14,118 nucleotides of DNA, from positions 1 to 14,118 of the forward strand of contig JAJYAB010000014.1 of NCBI GenBank assembly GCA_021779775.1. The letters are read 5' to 3'. Of this stretch, positions 7,237 to 13,610 are shown piece after piece. Below the pieces are notes generated by a model that made no database searches, was not told where the DNA came from, and saw only the letters and a list, made by a program, of their open reading frames with translations. Source of the DNA: Actinomycetes bacterium (GTDB lineage: Bacteria; Actinomycetota; Acidimicrobiia; Acidimicrobiales; UBA8190). Every line of letters begins with the position of its first letter. The first letter of the stretch is position 1. The position numbers were made by a program, and so were the translations under genes.

Positions 7237-8486
7237 GGAGCCAGGACTTCGGGGAGCTCGACCGAGCCGTCCGCTCGGCGTCCCGTCTCCACCAACGCCG
7301 CCCAGATCCGGGCCCAGGCCAGTGCCGAGCCGTTCAACGTGTGCGCGAGCACCGGAGCCCCACCCCCCGCCGGCCGGTACCGGATGTTCGCCCGCCGGGC
7401 CTGGTAGTCGCGGAACCAACTGACGGACGACACCTCGAGCCACAGGTCGGCGCCGGGCGCGTAGACCTCCAGATCGAACGTACGAGCAGACGAGCTGCCC
7501 AGATCACCCGTGCACAGATCGAGGACCCGGTACTCGAGATCGAGCTCGTGGAGCAGCGACTCCACCCGGGCCACCATGTCGGCGTGCACTGCCGGAGCCT
7601 GCCCCGCTGTGGCGTAGGCGAACAGCTCCACCTTGTCGAACTCGTGCACCCGCAGAAGTCCCCGGGTGTCACGTCCGGCAGCCCCGGCCTCGCGCCGGAA
7701 GCAGGCGGTGGCCGCCGTCAGGCGCAGGGGGAGGTCGTGCTCTTCGAGGATCTCCCCACGGTGCATGGACGTGAGGGGAACCTCGGCGGTCGGGATGGCC
7801 CACAGGTCATCGCGCTCGATATGGTACGCCTCTTCCTCGAACTTCGGCAGGTGCCCGGTCGACACCATCGTGTCGGTGCGCACCAACGTGGGAGGCCGGA
7901 CCTCCTCGAACGCATCGGCGTGGCGGTCGAGGGCGAAGGCGGTGAGCGCCCGGAGCAGGCGTGCTCCCACCCCGCGGAACAGCGGGAACATGGACCCGGA
8001 CATGCGGGCACCGCGCTCGAGGTCGAGCATCCCGAGCGCGGTGGCCGCCTCCCAGTGCGGCACCCGCTGATGGTCGGCATACGACCGCGGCCGCTCCGGC
8101 CACCGTCGGACCACGGGGTTGTCGTCGGGGCCGTCCCCGTCGGGGGCCTCGTCGGCGGGCAGGTTGGGCAGCCACAGCAGCCGGCGGCGGACCTCGCCTT
8201 GGGCTGCGTCGGCCGCCGCATCGGCGGCGATCTGGCGCTCGCCGATCCTCCGGCTCTCCTCGGCCAACCGGGCAGCCTGCTGGTCGTCACCCGACCGCCG
8301 GGCGTCGCCCACCTGGCGTGACAGCACGTTGACCTGGGCACGCAGCTCGTCGCGCTGCCCGACAGCCTGGCGGGCTGCCGTATCGGCCGCCGCCAGCTGC
8401 TCCACCTCTGCCGGGTCCACCCCTCTCCGGGCCAGTGCGGCCTGCACCGCAGCAGGATCCTCCCTCACCAGCCGGATGTCGATCAT
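7197..8486 (-). CDS. serS: Seryl-tRNA synthetase
   Basis: A 429-residue class II aminoacyl-tRNA synthetase, the normal length for bacterial SerRS. The N-terminus MIDIRLVREDP and the charged region at about 28-100 are the long tRNA-binding coiled coil. The catalytic domain shows TAEVPL (233-238), the motif 2 region ACFRREAGAAGRDTRGLLRV (261-280) followed by HEFDKVELF, a seryl-adenylate segment (353-365) and motif 3 NGSALAWAR with the ATP-binding R393. It charges tRNA-Ser with serine in the cytoplasm. Two active-site segments depart from the common bacterial form: the usual SSCSN-FxDFQARR is SSVSWFRDYQARR here, and the tail of motif 3 reads RIWAALVETG. It starts at ATG 8486, only 27 bp from the divergent ABC transporter, and its 3' end overlaps the Fur-like remnant by 40 bp. 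Function is near certain, though a second serS elsewhere cannot be excluded. Confidence 0.93.
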   Translation of the reverse strand: MIDIRLVREDPAAVQAALARRGVDPAEVEQLAAADTAARQAVGQRDELRAQVNVLSRQVGDARRSGDDQQAARLAEESRRIGERQIAADAAADAAQGEVRRRLLWLPNLPADEAPDGDGPDDNPVVRRWPERPRSYADHQRVPHWEAATALGMLDLERGARMSGSMFPLFRGVGARLLRALTAFALDRHADAFEEVRPPTLVRTDTMVSTGHLPKFEEEAYHIERDDLWAIPTAEVPLTSMHRGEILEEHDLPLRLTAATACFRREAGAAGRDTRGLLRVHEFDKVELFAYATAGQAPAVHADMVARVESLLHELDLEYRVLDLCTGDLGSSSARTFDLEVYAPGADLWLEVSSVSWFRDYQARRANIRYRPAGGGAPVLAHTLNGSALAWARIWAALVETGRRADGSVELPEVLAPYLGSARVVAGSA

Positions 8487-8496
8487 GGTGCGGCCA

Positions 8497-8506
8497 ACGG
8501 TAGCCT
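8497..8506. promoter_or_regulatory. Overlapping back-to-back -10 elements for serS and the ABC transporter
   Basis: On the plus strand TAGCCT (8501-8506) lies 7 nt before the GTG at 8514. On the minus strand TACCGT (8502-8497) lies 10 nt before the serS ATG at 8486. The two share the central TA. A minus-strand TTGGGC (8525-8520) sits 17 bp from the serS -10. No clear plus-strand -35 is seen. Both transcripts would start at or within a few bases of their start codons, so both may be leaderless, as is common in actinobacteria. Confidence 0.45.
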
Positions 8507-8513
8507 CGCCGCC

Positions 8514-9476
8514 GTGCCCGCCCAAGCGACCGCCCAAGCGACCGACCCGGTGATCGACCCGGTGATCGACTGCCGTGACCTGGTTGTCCGCTATGGCGAC
8601 CGGGTGGCTGTCGACAACCTGACGCTGCGTGCCGAAGGGGGGCGGGTGCTGGCGCTCCTCGGCCCGAACGGGGCAGGCAAGACATCCACCGTCGAGACGT
8701 TCGAGGGCTACCGGCGACCTACTTCCGGTTCGGTGCGGGTGCTCGGGCTGGACCCGGCGGCCGACCACCGGCGCCTGATGCCCCGCATCGGCGTCATGCT
8801 CCAGCGCGGCGGCATCTACCCGACGGCCACGCCCAGGCAGGTGCTGTCGTTGTTCAGCCGCTACTACGAGCAACCGGAGGATCCGGGTGCGCTCCTCGAC
8901 CTGGTCGGGCTGGCGGCGGCAGCCCGTACGCCGTGGCGCCGGCTCTCCGGCGGGGAGCAGCAGCGCCTGTCACTGGCCCTCGCCCTCGTCGGGCGGCCCG
9001 ACGTGGCGTTCCTCGACGAGCCGACCGCCGGCGTCGACCCGGAGGGACGCATGGCGATCCGCGCCGCCGTACGAGCGCTGCGCGATCGCGGGGTCTGCGT
9101 GCTGCTCACCACGCACGAGCTGGCCGAGGCGGAGCACCTGGCCGACGACATCCGGATCATCGATCGGGGCCGGCTGGTGGCCGCCGGCACCTTGGAGGAG
9201 CTGTCGGCTTCGGGCGGCGGGCCCTCCGTCCGGTTCCGTGCTCCGAGCGGGCTCGACAGACCCGCGCTGGCTGGCGCCCTGGGAGTGCCGCCGTCCGCCA
9301 TCAGCGAGCCGTCGCCCGGCGAGTACCGCGTGGCCGTCGAGGCGTCGGCTGCCCGGGTCGCCGCCGTGGCCGACTGGCTCGCCCGCAACGGGGTGGCGAT
9401 CTCGGATCTGCGGGCCGGGGCGGCCAGCCTCGAGGAGGCGTACCTGGCGCTCACCGGGGGGGGAGAGGACCGGTGA
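8514..9476 (+). CDS. ABC-2 type exporter, ATP-binding subunit
   Basis: A 320-residue ABC ATPase of the drug/heme-exporter (DrrA/CcmA) type. Motifs are Walker A GPNGAGKT (50-57), the Q loop at Q97 (GVMLQRGG), the signature LSGGEQQR (144-151), Walker B VAFLDEP (164-170) and the switch H201 (TTHELAEAEHLAD). The last 90 or so residues form the C-terminal domain common in this group. It pairs with the permease whose GTG overlaps its stop (GTGA). The substrate cannot be read from sequence. The pair resembles the exporter genes beside ctaA in mycobacteria (Rv1457c/Rv1458c region, annotated as an unknown antibiotic-type ABC transporter), and ctaA and ctaB lie just downstream here. The GTG at 8514 is the longest start. 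In-frame GTGs at 8550 and 8562, inside a repeat encoding AQATAQATDPVIDPVI, are equally possible and would give the N-terminus usual for the family. Confidence 0.88.
   Translation: MPAQATAQATDPVIDPVIDCRDLVVRYGDRVAVDNLTLRAEGGRVLALLGPNGAGKTSTVETFEGYRRPTSGSVRVLGLDPAADHRRLMPRIGVMLQRGGIYPTATPRQVLSLFSRYYEQPEDPGALLDLVGLAAAARTPWRRLSGGEQQRLSLALALVGRPDVAFLDEPTAGVDPEGRMAIRAAVRALRDRGVCVLLTTHELAEAEHLADDIRIIDRGRLVAAGTLEELSASGGGPSVRFRAPSGLDRPALAGALGVPPSAISEPSPGEYRVAVEASAARVAAVADWLARNGVAISDLRAGAASLEEAYLALTGGGEDR
8519..8566. repeat. Two adjacent 12-bp tandem duplications
   Basis: CGCCCAAGCGAC occurs at 8519-8530 and again at 8531-8542; CGACCCGGTGAT follows at 8543-8554 and 8555-8566. Read as protein they give AQAT-AQAT-DPVI-DPVI at the start of the ABC ATPase, a segment with no counterpart in the family. 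On the other strand the first pair carries a TTGGG element, one copy of which is at the -35 distance from the serS -10. Confidence 0.85.
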
Positions 9477-10216
9477 GCGCCGCCAGCCCCGCCCGGCGCC
9501 TCACGGCGCATGCCGCCGCGGAGATCACCGCTACGCTGCGGCGCAGCGAGTCGTTGCTGCTCACCTTGGGCATCCCGGTGGTGCTGCTCGTGTTCTTCTC
9601 GGAGGTGCATCTGCTGCCGACCGGTCCGGGCAAGCCGGTCCGGTTCCTCGCTCCCGGGATCCTGGCACTGGCCATCATGGGGACGGCCATGGTCAACCTG
9701 AGCATCGCTACCGGGTTCGAGCGGGGTTACGGAGTGCTGAAGCGGCTCGGGGCGACTCCGCTCGGCCGCCCGGCCCTCCTCGGGGCGAAGGTCCTGGCCG
9801 TGCTGGTCGTCGAGGTCCTGCAGGCAGTGGTGCTGGTCCCGGTGGCCATGGCGCTCGGCTGGCGCCCCACCGCCGGTGGCGTGGCGGCGAGCATCGGGCT
9901 CGTGCTGCTCGCCACCGCCGGGTTCGGAGGCCTGGGCCTGCTCCTGGCCGGCGTGCTGCGGCCCGAGGTCAACCTGGCGGCCTCCAACGGGCTGTGGCTG
10001 GTGCTGCTGCTGGTCAGCGGCATGCTTGCCCCGCTGTCCAAGCTGCCCGGTTGGATGGCCGGCGCCGCGCGCGCCCTGCCTGCCGCGGCGCTGGCCGACG
10101 GCCTGCACGCGGCGGTCGGCCTGGGATCTGCGGTGCCGGGAAGGTCCTGGGTGGTGCTGGCCGTCTGGGCGGTCGCCGCTCCGCTCGCCGCCGCCGCGAC
10201 GTTCCGCTGGGAGTGA
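9473..10216 (+). CDS. ABC-2 type exporter, permease subunit
   Basis: A 247-residue integral membrane protein with six predicted helices (about 28-44, 60-80, 105-128, 138-160, 172-188 and 224-243). It has the ABC-2 family layout, including the cytoplasmic segment GFERGYGVLKRLGATPLGR (81-99) between helices 2 and 3, which forms the coupling contact with the ATPase in this family, and the later SGMLAPLSKLPGW region. The GTG start is in a 4-nt overlap with the ATPase stop and has a GGGAG at 9461-9465, 7 nt upstream. It moves an unknown compound across the cytoplasmic membrane. The frame is clean, and the gene ends 24 bp before the convergent end of the thioredoxin-like gene. Confidence 0.88.
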   Translation: MSAASPARRLTAHAAAEITATLRRSESLLLTLGIPVVLLVFFSEVHLLPTGPGKPVRFLAPGILALAIMGTAMVNLSIATGFERGYGVLKRLGATPLGRPALLGAKVLAVLVVEVLQAVVLVPVAMALGWRPTAGGVAASIGLVLLATAGFGGLGLLLAGVLRPEVNLAASNGLWLVLLLVSGMLAPLSKLPGWMAGAARALPAAALADGLHAAVGLGSAVPGRSWVVLAVWAVAAPLAAAATFRWE

Positions 10217-10224
10217 GACGGTCA

Positions 10225-10238
10225 GCCCCACCAGGGGC
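10225..10238. terminator. Weak hairpin between convergent genes
   Basis: GCCCC (10225-10229) and GGGGC (10234-10238) form a 5-bp GC stem with loop ACCA in the 24-bp gap between the permease and the thioredoxin-like gene. There is no T-run on either strand, so this is at best a poor bidirectional terminator or pause site. Confidence 0.25.
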
Positions 10239-10240
10239 GG

Positions 10241-10831
10241 TCAGCCGGCGAGGCGCGCCACCCCGGCACGCAGTGCCGCCACGGTGATGGGGCCTTGCAC
10301 GACCTGCGCCACATGCCCGGTGCGGTCGATGAAGACGGTGGACGGCAGCCCCGTCGCCCCGAGCTCCGGGGCGACCACTTCCGCATGGTCCTCGCCGACG
10401 GGGAAGGTCACCCCGCTGTGGCGGGCGAAGGCCAGACCGGCGGCTGCCTGGTCGTTGCCGTCGATCCCCAGGAACCGCACCGGGAGGTGCGCCGCCTGCA
10501 TCTTGACCACCGCCCCGGCCACCGCCGGCAGCTCCGCCTGGCAAGGCGGGCACCACGAGGCGAAGAACACCACGACCGTGGGGGTCGCCGTGCCGCCTGC
10601 CGGTGGCGGCCGGTAGGCGACGGCCGGACCTCCAGCCGCGTTGGCAAGGGAGAACGCTTCAGCCCGGCGGGCGCCGGAGCTGCCCGTGCCGAGCGCCAGC
10701 CCGACGACGATCACCACTGCCACCACACCGACCGCAGACCACACGATGCGGCGCCGGCGTGCGGACCGGGGGGCCGGCGCCGGGCGCCACGCCGGGCGCG
10801 CGGCGGTGTCAGTGGTACCGGACGAGGACAT
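10241..10831 (-). CDS. Membrane-anchored TlpA/ResA-like thiol-disulfide oxidoreductase
   Basis: A 196-residue protein. After a basic N-terminus (RSARRRR) comes one membrane helix (about 30-48), so the body is exported but stays attached. The thioredoxin-like domain (about 70-196) has the active site FFASWCPPCQAE, with C94 and C97, and the cis-Pro loop LPSTVFID (P163). The WCPPC form is typical of TlpA, ResA and CcmG reductases, which act on cytochrome c apoproteins or on the copper-site cysteines of cytochrome oxidase subunit II. Position supports such a role: the start ATG (10829-10831) lies inside the end of ctaB, a 23-nt overlap, implying one transcript. The frame extends upstream to 10960, but that part is a shadow of ctaB. 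The exact partner is unknown; a general extracytoplasmic thioredoxin is the alternative. Confidence 0.82.
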   Translation of the reverse strand: MSSSGTTDTAARPAWRPAPAPRSARRRRIVWSAVGVVAVVIVVGLALGTGSSGARRAEAFSLANAAGGPAVAYRPPPAGGTATPTVVVFFASWCPPCQAELPAVAGAVVKMQAAHLPVRFLGIDGNDQAAAGLAFARHSGVTFPVGEDHAEVVAPELGATGLPSTVFIDRTGHVAQVVQGPITVAALRAGVARLAG

Positions 10832-11717
10832 CACCGGCCATGGCGACGAACAGCAGGGTGAGGTACGTGATCGAGTACCCGAACAGCCGCATGGCCGCCT
10901 TCTGGGTCTGCTGGCGGCGTAGCCGGACGGCGTAGACCACGAAGATCGATCCCAGGGCAACCGCGGCCACCAGGTAGAGCGCCCCCATGTGACCGACCAC
11001 GTCGAACAGCAGCGTGGTCGCCACGAGGAGCACGGTGTAGGAGAGGATCTGGCGGGCTGTCCGGTCGAACGACGCCACCGCCGGCAGCATCGGAACGTTG
11101 GCAGCCCGGTAGTCGTCGCGGTACTTGATCGCCAGCGCCCAGAAGTGGGGCGGGGTCCAGATGAAGATGACGGCGAACAACACGACTGGTGCCCATCCGA
11201 GCGAGTTGGTGACCGCCGACCATCCGACCAGGACGGGCACCGCCCCGGCTGCCCCGCCGATGACGATGTTCTGGCTCGACGTCCGCTTCAGCCACAACGT
11301 GTAGACGAAGACGTAGAAGAGGGTGGCAGACACGGCCAGCACGGCCGACAAGAGGTTCACCGCCGACCACAGCTCGGCGAACGCCACCACCTCGAGGGCG
11401 ACGGCGAAGACCAGGGCGGCGCGTGGCGTCATGTCCCCGGTCACGAGCGGCCGGTCACGGGTGCGGTGCATGATGCGGTCGATGTCGCGGTCGACCACCA
11501 TGTTGGTGGCGTTGGCGCCGCCCGCCGCCAGGGCTCCCCCGATCAAGGTGGCGACCATCAGGCTCACCGACGGCACCCCGCGCCGGGCCACGAACATGGT
11601 CGGCAACGTGGTGACGAGAAGCAGCTCGATGATCCGCGGCTTGGTCAAGGCCACATAGCTGCGCACTCTTGCCACCCCGGTCCGGCACCCTTGCACAGCC
11701 AGCGGCATCGAGGACAT
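10809..11717 (-). CDS. ctaB: Protoheme IX farnesyltransferase (heme O synthase)
   Basis: A 302-residue polytopic UbiA-family prenyltransferase, full length. It transfers a farnesyl group from farnesyl diphosphate to heme B, making heme O, in the cytoplasmic membrane. The family marks are YVALTKPRIIELLL (21-34), the first Asp-rich site NMVVDRDIDRIMHRT (72-86; N72, D76, D80), which binds the Mg-diphosphate, FIWTPPHFWALAIKYRDDY (185-203), which is diagnostic for CtaB, and the second Asp pair D201/D202. About nine hydrophobic segments are visible. The ATG at 11717 is 9 nt from a TAGGCT -10 element and has no good ribosome-binding site, so the message may be leaderless; the ATG at 11708 is an alternative. 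It is divergent from ctaA, which takes the next step, and overlaps the thioredoxin-like gene downstream. Confidence 0.95.
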   Translation of the reverse strand: MSSMPLAVQGCRTGVARVRSYVALTKPRIIELLLVTTLPTMFVARRGVPSVSLMVATLIGGALAAGGANATNMVVDRDIDRIMHRTRDRPLVTGDMTPRAALVFAVALEVVAFAELWSAVNLLSAVLAVSATLFYVFVYTLWLKRTSSQNIVIGGAAGAVPVLVGWSAVTNSLGWAPVVLFAVIFIWTPPHFWALAIKYRDDYRAANVPMLPAVASFDRTARQILSYTVLLVATTLLFDVVGHMGALYLVAAVALGSIFVVYAVRLRRQQTQKAAMRLFGYSITYLTLLFVAMAGDVLVRYH

Positions 11718-11726
11718 CGTTGCGTC

Positions 11727-11756
11727 AGCCTACGGTCCGCGCCCGACGCGCGACAA
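11727..11756 (-). promoter_or_regulatory. Probable ctaB promoter
   Basis: On the minus strand TTGTCG (11756-11751) and TAGGCT (11732-11727) are separated by 18 bp. The -10 ends 9 nt before the ctaB ATG, which predicts a leaderless or nearly leaderless transcript. Confidence 0.45.
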
Positions 11757-11780
11757 AGCGGTCCGGGCCGGCGGCGGGTG

Positions 11781-11796
11781 GGGGTGCCGGCACCCC
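11781..11796. promoter_or_regulatory. 16-bp perfect palindrome upstream of ctaA, candidate operator
   Basis: GGGGTGCCGGCACCCC reads the same on both strands and ends 2 bp before the putative ctaA -10 element, covering the -35 to spacer zone. Placement suggests a binding site for a dimeric regulator. It could also fold as a hairpin if transcribed from upstream. Confidence 0.4.
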
Positions 11797-11798
11797 GG

Positions 11799-11804
11799 TA
11801 CGAT
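11799..11804 (+). promoter_or_regulatory. Probable ctaA -10 element
   Basis: TACGAT ends 9 nt before the ctaA GTG at 11814. No -35 resembling TTGACA is present at 16-18 bp; the palindrome occupies most of that zone. There is no ribosome-binding site between it and the GTG, so a leaderless start is likely. Confidence 0.45.
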
Positions 11805-11813
11805 CGCCGGACG

Positions 11814-12794
11814 GTGCCGTCGTACCTCACGAACCCCCGGGTCTTCCTCCGCCTCGCCCAGGTGACCCTCGGCATCATCGTGCTGAACGTGGTGACCGGC
11901 GCCGCGGTGCGGCTCAGTGACTCTGGCCTCGGCTGCCCGGACTGGCCGACCTGCTCCCGCCACCACTTGACTGCGCCGCTGGCCGGTCACCGGGGCATCG
12001 AGTTCGGCAACCGCCTCGTGGTGGCGGCGTTGATCGTCGCCACGGCGGCGACGGTGGTGGCAGCCGTGCTCCGCCGGCCCCGGCGGCGCGATGTCATGTG
12101 GCTGTCGTGCGGCCTGCTCGCCGGGGTGCTCGCCGAAGCGGTGATCGGGGGCCTGGTGGTGCTCTCCAAGCTCAACCCCTACGTGGTGATGGGCCACTTC
12201 ATGGTCGGAATGCTGCTCCTGGCCGACGCGGTCGTGCTCGCCCTGCGCGCCGGGCGGCCTGGCACGGCGCCGGTGGCCAGGGTGTCGCACCGCATCGTCC
12301 GGGGCAGCCGGCTCATGGTCGGTCTCCTCGTCGTGGTGCTGGCAGCCGGCACTGCCGCCACGGGAGCCGGACCGCACGCCGGGGGCAAGGGGGCGAAGCG
12401 TCTCCCTCTGCCGCTCGAAGACGCTGTCCGCATCCACTCTGGCATCGTCCTCGTGCTGGCCGCGCTCACGCTGCTGCTGCTGCTCGAGCTCTGGCGGCAG
12501 CGCGCTCCGGATGCCGTGCAGCGGCGCGGCCACCTACTGCTCGCCGCCATGGCGGCCCAGGGGATCGTCGGGTACACCCAGTACTTCACGCACCTCCCGG
12601 CCCTGCTGGTCGGCGTCCATGTGCTCGGGGCGACTACCGTCTGGAGCACCGCTTTGTGGTTCCACGCCGGGCTGTTCCACCACGACGCGGGGTCGCCGGC
12701 AGCCGACCGCCTGGCCAGCCGGCAGATCGGCTGTCGGCGGCCGGGGGAGGCGGCCGGCGCCGCTCTGCTGCACCCCGAAGGAGCAGCACGATGA
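11814..12794 (+). CDS. ctaA: Heme A synthase
   Basis: A 326-residue membrane protein of the CtaA/COX15 family, which oxidises the C8 methyl of heme O to a formyl group, giving heme A for aa3-type cytochrome oxidase. About eight membrane helices are visible. Diagnostic features are the N-terminal GAAVRLSDSGLGCPDWPTC with the Cys pair C41/C47 in the first outer loop, IEFGNRLV (62-69) at the usual EXXHR position, and conserved histidines H128 (MGHFMVG), H208 (RIHSG) and H269 (GVHVLG). At residue 66 Asn stands where the classical heme-ligand His is expected. The start GTG 11814 opens the conserved N-terminus and sits just after a -10 element; the frame is open back to 10989, but only as a shadow of ctaB. 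The last 30 residues are an unusual hydrophilic tail. The stop overlaps the clpS start (ATGA). Confidence 0.93.
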   Translation: MPSYLTNPRVFLRLAQVTLGIIVLNVVTGAAVRLSDSGLGCPDWPTCSRHHLTAPLAGHRGIEFGNRLVVAALIVATAATVVAAVLRRPRRRDVMWLSCGLLAGVLAEAVIGGLVVLSKLNPYVVMGHFMVGMLLLADAVVLALRAGRPGTAPVARVSHRIVRGSRLMVGLLVVVLAAGTAATGAGPHAGGKGAKRLPLPLEDAVRIHSGIVLVLAALTLLLLLELWRQRAPDAVQRRGHLLLAAMAAQGIVGYTQYFTHLPALLVGVHVLGATTVWSTALWFHAGLFHHDAGSPAADRLASRQIGCRRPGEAAGAALLHPEGAAR

Positions 12795-13096
12795 CCGAGA
12801 CGACGACCCAGACCGCCGAGGCGCCGGTCGACGTCACGGGGACCGAGGGTGAGTCCGTCCCCGACCGGCCATGGCTCGTCGTGGTGTGGAACGACCCGAT
12901 CAACCTCATGGCATACGTCACCTACGTGTTCCAGAAGCTCTTCGGGTACAGCCACGACAAGGCGGTCCGCCTCATGCTCGACGTCCACCACAAGGGGCGG
13001 GCGGTCGTGTCCTCCGGCCCGCTCGAGCGCGCCGAGCTCGACGCCTTCCGGCTCCACCAGCACGGCTTATGGGCCACGCTGGAGCAAGCGGGCTGA
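12791..13096 (+). CDS. clpS: ATP-dependent Clp protease adaptor ClpS
   Basis: A 101-residue ClpS. A disordered 25-residue N-terminal extension (TETTTQTAEAPVDVTGTEGE) precedes the core PWLVVVWNDPINLMAYVTYVF, with the substrate-pocket residues N34 and D35, then KAVRLMLDVHHKGRAVV (57-73) with pocket H66, and the closing helix ERAELDAFRLHQHGLWATLE. ClpS binds proteins with bulky hydrophobic N-terminal residues and hands them to the ClpA/ClpC-ClpP protease in the cytoplasm; the flexible N-terminus is needed for delivery. It starts at ATG 12791 in an ATGA overlap with ctaA, with a good AAGGAG (12778-12783) 7 nt upstream, so it can be translated independently. It is followed 4 nt later by a DUF2017 gene, the usual actinobacterial partner. 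Confidence 0.93.
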   Translation: MTETTTQTAEAPVDVTGTEGESVPDRPWLVVVWNDPINLMAYVTYVFQKLFGYSHDKAVRLMLDVHHKGRAVVSSGPLERAELDAFRLHQHGLWATLEQAG

Positions 13097-13100
13097 GCCG

Positions 13101-13610
13101 ATGCGCCAACGCTTCACCCGCCGGGCCGACGGCCGGTTCGAGCTCGGGCTGGCGGCTGCCGAACGTGAGCTCTTGCGGTCGTTGCCCCAGCAGGTGCAGC
13201 AGCTCCTGGCCGACAGGGCCCCGGCAGCCAACCGCGTGTTCCCCGTGGCCTACCCCGACGACCCGGCCGCCGAAGCCGAGTACCGGCAGCTCATGGGACC
13301 CGAACTGCTGCAGTCCCACCGCGAGTCGTTGGCCGTGGTGACCTCGACCGCCGATGCCGACTCGATCGACGGGTCGGAGCTCCACTGCTGGATGGACGGG
13401 CTCGAAGTGCTCCGCCTGGTGCTCGGCACCCAGCTCGACGTGCAAGAGGGCATGGATCTGCCGACCGGCCCAGTCGACGGTCCCGACGCCGACAGTCCCG
13501 ACGCCATGCGCCTCGCCGTGTACCACTACCTGACGGCACTGCAGGGGGAGGCGGTCGATGCCCTGACCTCCCTGCTCCCGGACCTCGGAGACCCCCCGGA
13601 GCCAGGGTAG
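13101..13610 (+). CDS. DUF2017-family protein
   Basis: A 169-residue soluble protein of the DUF2017 family, which in actinobacteria commonly lies directly after clpS; the match rests on that position and on the sequence plan. Visible features are an N-terminal FELGLAAAERELLRSLPQQV helix region, a YPDDPAAEAEYRQLMGPEL segment (51-69), GSELHCWMDGLEVLRLVLGTQLDV (91-114) and a C-terminal helix AVYHYLTALQGEAVDALTSLL (139-159). No enzyme motif, signal peptide or membrane segment is seen. The ATG 13101 lies 4 nt after the clpS stop, suggesting coupled translation and a function tied to ClpS or Clp proteolysis; that is inference from gene order. Molecular function is unknown. Confidence 0.82.
   Translation: MRQRFTRRADGRFELGLAAAERELLRSLPQQVQQLLADRAPAANRVFPVAYPDDPAAEAEYRQLMGPELLQSHRESLAVVTSTADADSIDGSELHCWMDGLEVLRLVLGTQLDVQEGMDLPTGPVDGPDADSPDAMRLAVYHYLTALQGEAVDALTSLLPDLGDPPEPG

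Noticed and set aside
7197..8486. T-box leader upstream of serS
   Set aside because: Only 27 bp separate serS from the divergent gene and a promoter sits 10 nt before the ATG, leaving no room for a leader.
8864..10231. Minus-strand open frame (455 codons) opposite the ABC transporter
   Set aside because: The plus strand carries intact ABC ATPase and permease motifs; the minus frame is low complexity with no recognisable domain.
10832..10960. Upstream extension of the thioredoxin-like gene
   Set aside because: It is a shadow of ctaB, and the ATG at 10831 gives the normal basic N-terminus plus anchor.
10989..11813. Upstream extension of ctaA by 275 codons
   Set aside because: It is antisense to ctaB. 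The conserved CtaA N-terminus begins at the GTG at 11814.
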